The notes beneath the pieces are model-generated. The model had not been told where the DNA came from and did not search any database. It saw only the letters and a list, made by a program, of their open reading frames with translations. DNA of 64,000 bases from Alphaproteobacteria bacterium (GTDB lineage: Bacteria; Pseudomonadota; Alphaproteobacteria; JAAEOK01). A program made the position numbers and the translations under genes. The stretch spans positions 1-64,000 of the forward strand of contig JAAEOK010000098.1 in the NCBI GenBank assembly GCA_024244705.1. Direction: 5' to 3'. This document shows positions 34,149 through 45,262 of this stretch, in pieces. The stretch's first letter is position 1. Each line of letters begins with the position of its first letter.

Positions 34149-35099
34149 CTACTGACCGAGCTTGGCCATGACCGCGGCCTTGGCGTCGCCGCCGTCATAG
34201 GTCGTGACACCGGCGAGCCACCCGTCGACCACCTGTGGGTTCGCCTTCAGCCACTTGGTGGCGGCGTCCGCGGGCTCCTCGCCCTCGTCGAGGATGCCGG
34301 CCATGATTTCGTTCTCCATGGCCAGCGAGAACACCAAATTGCTGACGAACTTGCCGACGTTCGGACAGTCGGCGACATATCCCTTGCGCACGTTGGTATA
34401 GACCGTGGCGCCGCCATAATTGGGGCCGAAGTGGTCATCGCCGCCGGACAGGTAGACCATCTCGAAATTGGCGTTCATCGGATGGGGCTCCCAGCCGAGG
34501 AAGACCACCCAATTGTCGCGCCGCACCGCGCGCTTGACCTGCGCCAGCATGCCCTGCTCAGACGATTCGACGAGTTCGAAACCCTTCAGCCCGAAAGCGT
34601 CGTTTTCGATCATGTCGAGGATCAGACGATTGCCGTCGTTGCCCGGCTCGATGCCGTAGATCTTGCCGTCGAGTTGATCCTTGAACTTGGCGATGTCGGC
34701 AAAATCCTTAACACCGCCGTCGGCGACGTGCTTCGGCACCGCCAGGGTATACTTCGCCCCTTCGAGATTGACACCGGTGATTTCGACCGAGCCGTCATCG
34801 CGATATTTGGCGATGTCGCCTTCCATGGTCGGCATCCAGTTGCCGAGGAATACATCGATATCCTTGTTCTTGAGGCTGGCATAGGTCACCGGGACGGAGA
34901 GCAACTCGGTCTCCGGTTGGTAGCCCAACGCCTCGAGCACGACCGACGATGCCGCCGTGGTCGACGTGATGTCGGTCCAGCCGACGTCCGAAAACCGGAC
35001 CGTCTTGCAAGCCTCCGAATCGCCGGCCCACGCGTTGCCGGTAAATGCCAATAGTGTCGCGGCGGCGAGCACCGACCGTCTCATTCCGATACTGACCAT
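34149..35099 (-). CDS. choX: Choline/betaine-binding protein ChoX
   Basis: From the ATG at 35099, with GGAGG 7 bases upstream, the protein has 316 residues. It begins with a signal peptide ending GNAWA. OpuAC/ProX-type features include VRFSDVGWTDITSTTAA, LGNWMPTMEGDIAKYRDDGS and LGWEPHPMN; the Trp and Tyr residues in these motifs would build the aromatic box for a trimethylammonium head group. It is closest in form to rhizobial ChoX, so choline is the best guess. It is transcribed first in choXWV and divergent from betA. Confidence 0.9.
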   Translation of the reverse strand: MVSIGMRRSVLAAATLLAFTGNAWAGDSEACKTVRFSDVGWTDITSTTAASSVVLEALGYQPETELLSVPVTYASLKNKDIDVFLGNWMPTMEGDIAKYRDDGSVEITGVNLEGAKYTLAVPKHVADGGVKDFADIAKFKDQLDGKIYGIEPGNDGNRLILDMIENDAFGLKGFELVESSEQGMLAQVKRAVRRDNWVVFLGWEPHPMNANFEMVYLSGGDDHFGPNYGGATVYTNVRKGYVADCPNVGKFVSNLVFSLAMENEIMAGILDEGEEPADAATKWLKANPQVVDGWLAGVTTYDGGDAKAAVMAKLGQ

Positions 35100-35300
35100 G
35101 TTCAAACCTCCCTTTCCGTAATGTTTGCCCGTGCGGTCACGACCGAGGGGCACGATTGTATTAATGCGATCATCGCCCCCACACATCAATTAAGTAAATC
35201 CAATCGGGGCAACCCCCTCAAGGACATACCTTGACCCTGCACAAGGTCGGAAGCGCCAAATCAGCCCCGACTTTGCAACGAAATTCCAGGCTAGCGTAAT

Positions 35301-35342
35301 TTAATTGGTCGTGCAATATAAATATTGTTTGTTTGAGCAATT
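35301..35342. promoter_or_regulatory. Tandem BetI-like boxes between choX and betA
   Basis: ATTG-GTCGTG-CAAT (35304-35317) within TTAATTGGTCGTGCAATA resembles the BetI operator known from betIBA promoters. A second, looser copy is ATTG-N10-CAAT (35324-35341). They sit between the divergent choX and betA genes, with betI at the end of the betA unit. The rest of the 35100-35451 gap shows no gene. Confidence 0.55.
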
Positions 35343-35451
35343 AAACATAGTACAATCACTGTCACCGAAGGCCGCGCCGCCGTGAATGCGATCGCACCGG
35401 CGAGCCGACCCCGCGCCGCAGACACGAAATGTTTACGAAACCGAGGTCACC

Positions 35452-37146
35452 GTGGAAGAGTTCGATTACATCATCGTCGGCGCCGGCTCCGCCGGCTGCA
35501 TCCTCGCCAACCGCCTCACCGAGGACCCGTCGGTCCATGTCCTGCTGGTCGAGGCCGGCGGACAGGACCGCAGCATCTATGTCCAGATGCCGACGGCGCT
35601 GTCGATTCCCATGAATATGGAAAAATTCAACTGGTTCTATGAAACCGAACCAGAGCCCCACCTCGACAATCGCCGCATGCACTGCCCGCGCGGCAAAGTG
35701 CTGGGCGGGTCGTCGTCGATCAACGGCATGATCTACGTCCGCGGCAATGCGATGGATTTCGAAAACTGGGAGAAGCTCGGCGCCAAGTGCTGGTCCTATG
35801 CCGACGTCCTGCCCTATTTCCGCCGCGCCGAGACCTTTGCCGAAGGTGGCGACGATTACCGGGGCGCGGATGGGCCGCTCCATACGATGCGCGGCCGGCG
35901 CGTCAACCCGCTTTACGAGGCCTTCGTCGCGGCCGGCGCGGAGGCCGGCTATGGTCGGACCGAGGACATGAACGGCTATCGCCAGGAAGGCTTCGGCGCG
36001 ATGGACATGACGATCCATCGCGGCCGCCGGTGGAGCACGGCCAACGCCTATATCAAGCCGATCGCTTCGCGGCCCAATCTCAAGATCGCCCTCAATGCCT
36101 TCGCCGAGCGCATCGACATCGCGGGCAACCGCGCCGACGGGCTGAGCTATACCGTCGGCAGTGAGCGCCGCGAGGCGCGCGCCCGACGCGAGGTCATTCT
36201 TTGCGGCGGCGCCATCAACTCGCCGCAGCTCTTGATGCTGTCGGGGATCGGCCCCGCCGAGCAACTGCGCGCGCTCGGCATCGACGTCCGTGTCGACCTG
36301 CCGGGGGTCGGCGAGAACCTGATGGACCATCTCGAGGTCTATATGCAGCAGGAATGCACCCAGCCGGTCTCGCTGTACAGCGCGATGAACCCCCTCGGCA
36401 AGTTGAAGATCGGCGTACAATGGGTGCTGACCAAGGAAGGCCTCGGCGGCACCAACCATTTCGAAGTCGGCGGCTTCATCCGCAGCCGCGCCGGCGAGCC
36501 CTGGCCCGATCTGCAGTATCATTTCCTGCCGATCGCGATCTCCTACGACGGGACGACGATGCCGAAATGCCACGGCTATCAGGCCCATGTCGGGCCGCAA
36601 CTGCCGAAGAGTCGCGGCTGGGTGCGGCTCGCCTCGGCCGCGCCGCGCGACAAGCCAAGCATTTTTTTCAACTACATGTCGGCGGAGGACGACTGGGTGG
36701 TCTTTCGCGACGGTGTGCGACTGACGCGCGAGATCTTCGCCCAGCCCGCCTTCGACTCGTTTCGCGGGCGTGAACTAGCGCCCGGGGCCGGGGTCGAGAG
36801 CGACGAGCAGATCGACGCTTTCCTCCGGGCCAACGTCGAAAGCGCCTACCACCCATGCGGAACCTGCAAGATGGGTGTCGACCGGACGGCGGTCGTCGAC
36901 CCCGAATGCCGGGTCCACGGCATCGAGGCGCTTCGCGTCGTCGACGCCTCGATCATGCCCCAGATCACCAACGGCAACCTCAACGCGCCGACCACCATGC
37001 TGGCCGAAAAGGCCGCCGACCATATCCGCGGTCAGGCCTTGCTGCCGCGGTCCGAAGCGCCGTTCTACCTGGCGCCGGAGTGGCAGAACCGGCAGCGCGA
37101 GGTGGCGCCCCAGCGCGCCGCGACGGATCTGGCCGAGGCCGGCTGA
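35452..37146 (+). CDS. betA: Choline dehydrogenase (GMC oxidoreductase)
   Basis: This protein of about 564 residues has the FAD-binding start EEFDYIIVGAGSAGCILANR, GMC signature 1 around GKVLGGSSSINGMIYVRGNA, signature 2 GGAINSPQLLMLSGIGPA and the catalytic His in the C-terminal SAYHPCGTCKMG stretch. It oxidises choline to betaine aldehyde at the membrane. I prefer the GTG at 35452 because it gives the usual BetA start; an ATG at 35386 would add 22 unusual residues. It is followed by betI after 29 bases. No betB aldehyde dehydrogenase is in the window. A Met/Asn-rich C terminus is absent and the length is normal. Confidence 0.88.
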   Translation: MEEFDYIIVGAGSAGCILANRLTEDPSVHVLLVEAGGQDRSIYVQMPTALSIPMNMEKFNWFYETEPEPHLDNRRMHCPRGKVLGGSSSINGMIYVRGNAMDFENWEKLGAKCWSYADVLPYFRRAETFAEGGDDYRGADGPLHTMRGRRVNPLYEAFVAAGAEAGYGRTEDMNGYRQEGFGAMDMTIHRGRRWSTANAYIKPIASRPNLKIALNAFAERIDIAGNRADGLSYTVGSERREARARREVILCGGAINSPQLLMLSGIGPAEQLRALGIDVRVDLPGVGENLMDHLEVYMQQECTQPVSLYSAMNPLGKLKIGVQWVLTKEGLGGTNHFEVGGFIRSRAGEPWPDLQYHFLPIAISYDGTTMPKCHGYQAHVGPQLPKSRGWVRLASAAPRDKPSIFFNYMSAEDDWVVFRDGVRLTREIFAQPAFDSFRGRELAPGAGVESDEQIDAFLRANVESAYHPCGTCKMGVDRTAVVDPECRVHGIEALRVVDASIMPQITNGNLNAPTTMLAEKAADHIRGQALLPRSEAPFYLAPEWQNRQREVAPQRAATDLAEAG

Positions 37147-37175
37147 AAACTGCCCACAGGGGAGGATTGGCAACA

Positions 37176-37769
37176 TTGCCCAAAGTCGGAATTCAGGACA
37201 TCCGCAGACAGCAATTCATCGACGCCGCCATCGCGGCCATCTACAAGCACGGCTACACCGACCTGACGGTCGGCCAGATCGCCCGCGAGGCCGGTCTCTC
37301 CGCCGGCAATATCCATTATTACTTCGGCGGCAAGAACGAGCTGCTCGAGGCCACCATGCGGTGGCTCCTGCGTACATTGCGGGTGGTCGGCATCCAGCGC
37401 ATGGCGGCCGCGCGAACGCCGCGCCAACGGGTCGAGGCACTGATCGACAGCAATTTCGACCCCGTCCTGTTCACGCCGCAAAACGTCTCCGCCTGGCTGC
37501 ATTTCTGGGCCGAAGCGCCGCATAGCGAAGCGCTCGGCCGGCTGCTCACGATCAACGCCGGGCGCGTGCGCAGCAATTTGCTGCAGCCGATGAAGCACAT
37601 TCTGCCGTCCGACGAGGCCGAGCGCGTGACGACCTTGGTCCAAGTGATGATGGACGGCATCTGGGTGCAGAGTGCGCAGACGCCGGGCGGGATGTCGCCC
37701 GACGAGGCCGGGGCCATGGCCCGCGACACGTTCTCTCGGCTGATCGATCGGCAGGGCGCGATCACCTGA
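37176..37769 (+). CDS. betI: TetR-family choline-responsive repressor BetI
   Basis: This protein of about 197 residues starts at TTG 37176 behind GGAGGA. It opens LPKVGIQDIRRQQFIDAAI, which matches the BetI N terminus. The TetR helix-turn-helix is TVGQIAREAGLSAGNIHYYF. The C-terminal ligand domain contains SAWLHFWAEAPH. BetI represses bet genes and is released by choline. The boxes at 35301-35342 are candidate sites. It is the second gene of betA-betI. Confidence 0.87.
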   Translation: MPKVGIQDIRRQQFIDAAIAAIYKHGYTDLTVGQIAREAGLSAGNIHYYFGGKNELLEATMRWLLRTLRVVGIQRMAAARTPRQRVEALIDSNFDPVLFTPQNVSAWLHFWAEAPHSEALGRLLTINAGRVRSNLLQPMKHILPSDEAERVTTLVQVMMDGIWVQSAQTPGGMSPDEAGAMARDTFSRLIDRQGAIT

Positions 37770-37914
37770 ATGTCACGGTTCCGCGACTTTACAGGATTGG
37801 CCCTGGACAAGGTGGCACAATCGCCCACATAGAAAGCCTCTTGCGGGCTCCCGGGCATGTCATCACTGTGCCGGGCTCGTCGCCGTCGGTGAAATCGTTA
37901 CGGGGCCTCTCCCG

Positions 37915-38226
37915 ATGAGAGTGATCTGCAAACTAATCGCCTGGGTGTTCCTGCTCGCGGCCTTGTTCTGCCTCGGCTACGAGGTCGTGGCCTGGAACGA
38001 GACCGGTCAGTATCACATCGCCGTGCTTGGCCAGATCATCTTCGACTATGCGCCCAGCTTCCTGCCCAACCTGCAAGCCGGCGTGCAGCGCTACCTGCAT
38101 CCGGCAATCTGGGAGCCCGGCATTCAGACCGTTCTGCTGTGGCCGGGATGGGCGGTTTTCGGCGTGCCGGGGATCGTGCTCTTATTGCTATGCCGGCGGC
38201 GGCGGAAACGCGTCCACCGCAAATAA
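37915..38226 (+). CDS. Small two-helix membrane protein, unknown
   Basis: This 103-residue protein has two hydrophobic helices, one at residues 5-26 and one near 75-94 (VLLWPGWAVFGVPGIVLLLL), and a polybasic tail (RRRRKRVHRK). The middle part has IIFDYAPSFLPNLQAGVQRYL with aromatic residues. I do not recognise a family. It is convergent with the amidase gene. Confidence 0.6.
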   Translation: MRVICKLIAWVFLLAALFCLGYEVVAWNETGQYHIAVLGQIIFDYAPSFLPNLQAGVQRYLHPAIWEPGIQTVLLWPGWAVFGVPGIVLLLLCRRRRKRVHRK

Positions 38227-38233
38227 ATCCTTC

Positions 38234-39667
38234 CTAATCGAGCGCCGGGCGACGGTCGCGCCACGGCCGCGCCGCCTCGAGCTGTGCGGCGAGACGGAAC
38301 AAGGTCGCCTCGTCGCCGAGCCGGGCACCGAAATGGACCCCGACCGGCAGGCCGTCATCGGTCCATGCGAGCGGGACGCTCATCGCCGGGCCGCCGCTGG
38401 CGTTGAACTGCGCGGTGAACGGAATGAAGGTAAACAATTTCTCGACGTAAAGGTCGAGATCGTCGCCCTGCATGTCGAGGGTGCCGAGCGGCGGCGGCGG
38501 TCCGCCCAGGGTCGGCGTCAGCAGCAAATCATAGTCCTCGAAGAAGGCGCCGAGGCGGCGGCCGATGCGATGCAGGTCGGCGATCGCGCGTAGGTAATCG
38601 GTGCTCGACCGGCCCTTCGCCTCCTCGATCCAGAGCGCGGTGATCGGCTCGACGTCGTCGGCGCGCTGCGCCCGACCGAGCGCGGCAAGGCGGCCGTCGA
38701 CAACGTTGCGGGCATTGGTTCCCGCCACCACGCGCCAGCCGTCGACGAGGCTTTCGCCGTCGATTGCGGGCGTCGCCTCTTCGACGATGTGGCCGAGATC
38801 CGTGCACAGCTTGGCTGCATCCCGCGCCGCCGCGACGCAAGCCGCGGCGACCGGCGTACCGATCGGCGAGACGGTCGACAGCGCGATCCTGAGCCGCCCC
38901 GGATCGGCGCCGACCTCGTCGCTAAACGGCCGGGCCGGCGGCGGCGCGGCATAGGGATCGCCGGGCGCCGGGCCATGGGTCGCGTCGAGCAAGGCGGCGC
39001 TGTCGCGAACGCTGTGGGTCACCGCGTGGGCCATGCTCAATCCGGCCAACCCCTCGCCGACATCGGGTCCGTACGGGTTGCGCCCGCGTGACGGCTTGAG
39101 TCCGAACAGCCCGCAACACGAGGCGGGGATGCGGATCGAGCCGCCGCCGTCGGTGGCGTGGGCGGCGGGGACGATGCCGGCACTGACCGCGGCCGCCGAG
39201 CCGCCGCTCGAGCCGCCAGCGCTGCGCTCCTCGTTCCAGGGATTGCGCGTGGCCCCGAACAGCACCGGTTCGGTCGTCGCGTTGAGGCCGAACTCGGCAC
39301 TGTTGGCCTTGCCGATCAGGACCAGTCCGGCGGCCCGCAAGCGTTCGACCAGGGTGGCGTCATGGTCGGCGACGAAGCCATCGAAAAGACGGCACCCCGA
39401 CCAGGTCGGCTGACCGTCGCAGAGCAAGAACAAGTCCTTGATCAGATAGGGCACGCCGGCCAACGGTCCCGCCGGAACCCCATCGGCCAGGGCTTGGCGC
39501 GCCGCGTCCTCGGCCACGTGGACGACGGCATTGAGCCGCGGGTTGAGCGCGGCGATGCGGGACAGCGCCGCCGCCAGCACCTCGTCGGCCGTGACCTTGC
39601 CGCTCGCAATCAAAGCGGCCAGGCCGACCGCGTCGTATTCCCCGTATGCCGTGAATCCGTCGCTCAT
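38234..39667 (-). CDS. Amidase (amidase signature family)
   Basis: This 477-residue protein has the Ser-cisSer-Lys triad of the amidase signature family. The Lys is in [11 protein letters not shown], the cis-Ser in [15 protein letters not shown] and the nucleophile Ser in [17 protein letters not shown]. No GatCAB partner is adjacent, so it is a stand-alone amide or nitrile-pathway hydrolase of unknown substrate. Its ATG lies one base after the lepA stop with a GAGGG site inside lepA, so the two are coupled. The downstream gene is convergent. Confidence 0.88.
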   Translation of the reverse strand: MSDGFTAYGEYDAVGLAALIASGKVTADEVLAAALSRIAALNPRLNAVVHVAEDAARQALADGVPAGPLAGVPYLIKDLFLLCDGQPTWSGCRLFDGFVADHDATLVERLRAAGLVLIGKANSAEFGLNATTEPVLFGATRNPWNEERSAGGSSGGSAAAVSAGIVPAAHATDGGGSIRIPASCCGLFGLKPSRGRNPYGPDVGEGLAGLSMAHAVTHSVRDSAALLDATHGPAPGDPYAAPPPARPFSDEVGADPGRLRIALSTVSPIGTPVAAACVAAARDAAKLCTDLGHIVEEATPAIDGESLVDGWRVVAGTNARNVVDGRLAALGRAQRADDVEPITALWIEEAKGRSSTDYLRAIADLHRIGRRLGAFFEDYDLLLTPTLGGPPPPLGTLDMQGDDLDLYVEKLFTFIPFTAQFNASGGPAMSVPLAWTDDGLPVGVHFGARLGDEATLFRLAAQLEAARPWRDRRPALD

Positions 39668-39668
39668 C

Positions 39669-41477
<1,809 letters not shown>

Positions 41478-41561
41478 GGCGCGGTGCGGTGGCGGGACCG
41501 GCGGAACATAGGGCCCGAACGCATCCCGCGCAACGCCACCGTTGACCGGCGCCGGCCGGGA

Positions 41562-42341
41562 TCAGTCCTTGACCTTTTCCACCTTGTCGATCTCGTCCGC
41601 GCGCGCGCCGCTCAGGTCGATCTTGGCGAACTCCGCGCTTCGCGGCAGCTGCATCTCGAAGACGGCGATTTCGTCGATGGCGACCGTCCCCGACCCGGTC
41701 GTCAGGGCGAGGACGTGGCCGCCGCGGGCGCGGTCAGCGGTCAGGAAATGGAAGTGGTAACCGGGCACGTTGAGGCCGGCCATGTAGTCCGGCGTGCGAA
41801 TGCCGACGAGCGTGCCGGTGACGTCCGTGAGCTCGAATTTCACCTGCTTGCCGATGATTTCGGCGAGCGGCCGAAACGGTGGCGTCTGCTTCGGCACGCT
41901 GCGTACCACGAGGTGCGCAAAGCGGCCGTCGACGCGAATCGCGGTGAAATAGTTCGGCGCTTGCAACAGCCCGTCGAGACGGGCCTTGAACGCCGCCAGG
42001 TCGCGACCGCCCTCGACCGGCAGCGTGCGGTCGGCGGTGAACCGCGTGACGACCGCGAACGGGGTCTTCGCCTCCGGCGCCAACGGATAAGCGCGGCCGT
42101 CGGTCCGTACCTGATAGAAATCGCCGTCGGCGGCAACCAACTCGCCGTCGATCCGGTTCAGGGTGCCGAGCCCGAAATCTCCGTGGCGCGCCAGTTCGCC
42201 GATCGTCAAGTCGCCCTCGTAGAGGCCATGCAGCAGGGCATTGATCGTCGAATACTGGAACAGACGTGCGGATTCATCGGCCTGCGCCCCGGCGCTACCA
42301 ACCACCACCAAGGCGAAGACCAAGAGTCGGAGCTTGAGCAA
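41562..42341 (-). CDS. budA: Secreted alpha-acetolactate decarboxylase
   Basis: This 259-residue protein has the acetolactate decarboxylase signature. GYHFHF supplies two His and GGHVLAL the third for zinc, with an earlier TLNRIDGELVAADGDFYQV block. It begins with a signal peptide (MLKLRLLVFALVVVGSAGAQ), so it should be exported, as in Bacillus-type enzymes. It converts acetolactate to acetoin. No acetolactate synthase gene is adjacent. It lies upstream of lepA with an ~85-base gap. Confidence 0.88.
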   Translation of the reverse strand: MLKLRLLVFALVVVGSAGAQADESARLFQYSTINALLHGLYEGDLTIGELARHGDFGLGTLNRIDGELVAADGDFYQVRTDGRAYPLAPEAKTPFAVVTRFTADRTLPVEGGRDLAAFKARLDGLLQAPNYFTAIRVDGRFAHLVVRSVPKQTPPFRPLAEIIGKQVKFELTDVTGTLVGIRTPDYMAGLNVPGYHFHFLTADRARGGHVLALTTGSGTVAIDEIAVFEMQLPRSAEFAKIDLSGARADEIDKVEKVKD

Positions 42342-42367
42342 TTCATGCGTCCTTTCGAAAAATCATA

Positions 42368-43247
42368 TCAGCGCTCTGCCGCATCGTGATCGCGCTTACG
42401 CAAGTAGACGAACCAGTAGACGAGGCCGACCAGGACCGCGCCGCCGACGATATTGCCGAGGGTCACCGGTATCAGGTTGAGAATGGTGAACGGGGCGCCG
42501 ACGAACGGATAGGCGGAATCGCCGGCGCCGATCGAAATCAGGAAATCGGCCGGCGCGTGGTCGAGAATCATCGTCGCCACTGGCAGGAAGTACATGTTGG
42601 CGACCGAATGCTCGAAGCCGGCGGCAACGAAGGCGGCGATCGGCGGCACGATGACCACGACCTTGCCGACCACCGTGTGCGCGCTGAAGCTCATCCACAC
42701 TGCCAGACAGACGAGAACATTGCACAGCACGCCGAGGAAGAACGCCTCGACGAAGCCGAGCTCGACTTTGGCCTCGGCGATGCCGAGAGCCGCCACCGCC
42801 ACCGCGCCATCGCCGAAGCGGTACTGGCCGGAGAGGAACACCAGGGCCGCCGTGCCGAGGGCGCCGACCAGGTTGCCTGGCATAGACGATAGCCCAGGCG
42901 CGCAAAAGTTCCCGGCTCGAGATCCGCCGCCCCGCCCAGGCCATGACCATCAGGTTGTCGCCGGTGAACAGCTCGGCGCCGCCGATCACGACCAGAATGA
43001 GCCCGAGGGAAAAGACGAGGCCGGCGAGCAGGCGAGCGACGCCGAACGGCAATCCGCCGCCGGCCACGACCGTGGTCGCGAAGATCGCCCCGAAGGCGAT
43101 GAACGCACCGGCGAGGACCGCCAAGGCGAACAACGTCAGGGCGTCGCGCCGCGCTTTGTCGGCGCCGACCCGTTCGGCCTTGAGCGCCATCTCCGGCGGC
43201 AGCAGGGCGTCGATCACAAGCGGGCGGGCGTTGCCGTCGTCGGTCAT
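42368..43247 (-). pseudogene. Formate/nitrite transporter family gene with one-base insertion
   Basis: The N-terminal frame (from 43247) reads MALKAERVGADKARR, LAGAFIAFGAIF and ELFTGDNLMVMAW up to RAWAIVYA. The C-terminal frame continues GNLVGALGTAALVFLSGQYR to VYWFVYLRKRDHD. Together they form a FocA/NirC pentameric channel of about 290 residues. At the junction (about 42883-42888) the minus strand has TATGCCAGGCAACCTG where TATGCCGGCAACCTG would keep the frame, so one A is extra. It is either a recent null allele or a sequencing error. Confidence 0.85.
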
Positions 43248-43370
43248 GGCGGCAGGCTAGCGACCATGGGCACGCCGGGCAACCCGCCCTGCCGATGAGG
43301 CTCATGGTTTCGATTTGCGGCGCTGTCGTCATCCGGCCAAGATGGCCGATCACTGGAGCACCCGTCCCCG

Positions 43371-44309
43371 ATGCACACAACGCTCGCCATCGTCCTCCCG
43401 GTTTTCGGCCTCATCCTCTGCGGCTATCTCGTCGGCCGTACCAGGCTGCTGAGCATCGACGGAATCAAGGGGCTGACGAACTTCGTCTTCTATATCGCCA
43501 TGCCCGCCCTGCTGTTCCGGTCGTTGGCGACCTTGGCGCGGCCGGAGGGCGTCGATTTCAGCATCGTCTTCGCCTATTTCGGTTCCTGTCTGGTCGTCTT
43601 TGGCGGCGGTGTCTTGATCGGCCGCTACGTGTTTCGCAACAGCGTCGAAGAGCAGGCCATGCTCGGCATGAGCGCCACATTCTCCAATTCGATTCTACTC
43701 GGCATTCCCCTCGCGCTCGCCGCTTTCGGCGACGCGGCGCTGCTGCCGACGATGTTGATCATCGGCTTTCATTCGCTGGTTCTGATCGGCCTGCCGACGA
43801 TCGTCATCGAGTCCCACCGCAGTCGCGGCGGACGCTGGCATCAGGTCATCCGATCCACCCTGTCGGCCTTGGTGCGCAACCCGATCGTGGTCGCGATGGT
43901 TTTGGGCGTCGTTTTCGACTCGCTGGGGTTGATCCTGCCGGATCCGGTCGACCGCTTTCTCGAGTTGCTCGGCCGAGCCGGGCCGCCAACCGCGCTGTTC
44001 ACGGTCGGCGCGGCGCTCACCGCCTACAAGATCGGTGGCGATCTGCGCGAGGTGTCGGTGGCCATGGTGTTGAAGCTGGTCTGCCTGCCGGCGCTGGTGT
44101 GGCTCGGCGCGACCTATCTGTTCGCCGTCGAGCCGGCGTGGGCGGCGGTCGCGACAGTCATCGCGGCGACGCCGATCGGGGTCAATGTGTTCGTCTTCGC
44201 GAACACCTACGAAACCTATGTCGCGCGGGCCGCGGCCGGGGTCCTGCTGTCGACCGCGATCGCCTGGCTGACCGTCGCCGCCTTGCTCGCGATCCTGATC
44301 GGAAATTAG
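43371..44309 (+). CDS. AEC-family permease (second copy)
   Basis: This 312-residue, ten-helix AEC carrier opens LAIVLPVFGLILCGYLVGRT and has the NSILLGIPLALAAFG element, a central LVRNPIVVAMVLG linker and an AATPIGVNVFVFANTYE segment near the end. It shares the family with the 3635-4597 gene but the two are clearly diverged. It is probably an organic-acid transporter. Its 3' end overlaps that of the convergent CPBP gene by 4 bases. Confidence 0.87.
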   Translation: MHTTLAIVLPVFGLILCGYLVGRTRLLSIDGIKGLTNFVFYIAMPALLFRSLATLARPEGVDFSIVFAYFGSCLVVFGGGVLIGRYVFRNSVEEQAMLGMSATFSNSILLGIPLALAAFGDAALLPTMLIIGFHSLVLIGLPTIVIESHRSRGGRWHQVIRSTLSALVRNPIVVAMVLGVVFDSLGLILPDPVDRFLELLGRAGPPTALFTVGAALTAYKIGGDLREVSVAMVLKLVCLPALVWLGATYLFAVEPAWAAVATVIAATPIGVNVFVFANTYETYVARAAAGVLLSTAIAWLTVAALLAILIGN

Positions 44310-45262
44310 GCTCCGTCCGAAGCGCCCCGCCGGCGTCGGATGACGAGCGCGTAGTGGATCGCGCAGATCGCGAGCGAGGCCAGCAATCCGAGCCGGAAAT
44401 CGTAGCCCGGAATGAAAAACAGCGACGGCGTTCGCAGGTCGGAGACACCATAGCCGACGATCAGGAAGAACGACGCGTTGAGGCCGAGATGGAAACCGGT
44501 GGCGTCTTCGAGGCCGTTGCCGCGCAGCGCCAGGTAGCCGAGATAGAGCGATATCACGGCATAGTCGGCGGCCGCCCACCAGCCGCCACTGCGGAACTCC
44601 TGATTGGCGAAATGAGCGACCGTGAACAGGGCGGCGGGCACGATGAGCCGGACCGCCCACAGCCGGGTCAGCCGGGCGACGCCCTGCAGGACATAGCCGC
44701 GGAACAGGACCTCCTCGGCGAGCACTTGAACCGGGACCAAGGCCAGGACGAAGGGCAGGAAGAGCAGGAACGCGGAGGCATCGAGGGTGTATTCGATCAC
44801 CCCCGGCCAAACCGCGGATATGGTCACGGTCGCCACGGCGACCGTGACCAGGACGACGCCGGCGCCGGTCAGGCAACGGCCCCAGTCGAAGCGGGCGCGG
44901 GCGGTGAACAGCGTGTGCACCGGTCGGTGATGGAAGGCTCGCACCGCAACCAGCGTCGCCGGCAACATTGCCGCCACCGATAGCATGATGAAGATAAAGG
45001 CGAGGAGGTTCGGCTCTTCCGGGCTGCCACCTTCCTCACCCATCATCTGCCCCAACGGCAAGCCCAGATAAAAGGCGATGATGCCGACGATAATCTGTAA
45101 TACGGCGGCGACGACGATGATGACGAACACCGACAACAGGTAGCGCCACCAGGCGTTGTCGCCGACCTGGGCGAGCTCGACGAAGGGCAGGTCGGCGGAG
45201 AGCGGTTTGGGCGGCGGCGGGACGGGCTCCGGTGAATCCGGATTGGCGGCGCGGAACGGCAT
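44306..45262 (-). CDS. CPBP-family intramembrane protease (Abi/CAAX)
   Basis: From the ATG at 45262 the protein has about 318 residues and eight membrane segments. The CPBP motifs are present: VLAEEVLFRGYVLQ (EExxxR), FTVAHFANQ (FxxxH) and GLNASFFL (HxxxN-like, with a variant first position). It may cleave prenylated or membrane substrates or act in bacteriocin-type immunity. The start overlaps the stop of the XRE-cupin gene (TAATG), showing coupling. Confidence 0.82.
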   Translation of the reverse strand: MPFRAANPDSPEPVPPPPKPLSADLPFVELAQVGDNAWWRYLLSVFVIIVVAAVLQIIVGIIAFYLGLPLGQMMGEEGGSPEEPNLLAFIFIMLSVAAMLPATLVAVRAFHHRPVHTLFTARARFDWGRCLTGAGVVLVTVAVATVTISAVWPGVIEYTLDASAFLLFLPFVLALVPVQVLAEEVLFRGYVLQGVARLTRLWAVRLIVPAALFTVAHFANQEFRSGGWWAAADYAVISLYLGYLALRGNGLEDATGFHLGLNASFFLIVGYGVSDLRTPSLFFIPGYDFRLGLLASLAICAIHYALVIRRRRGASDGA

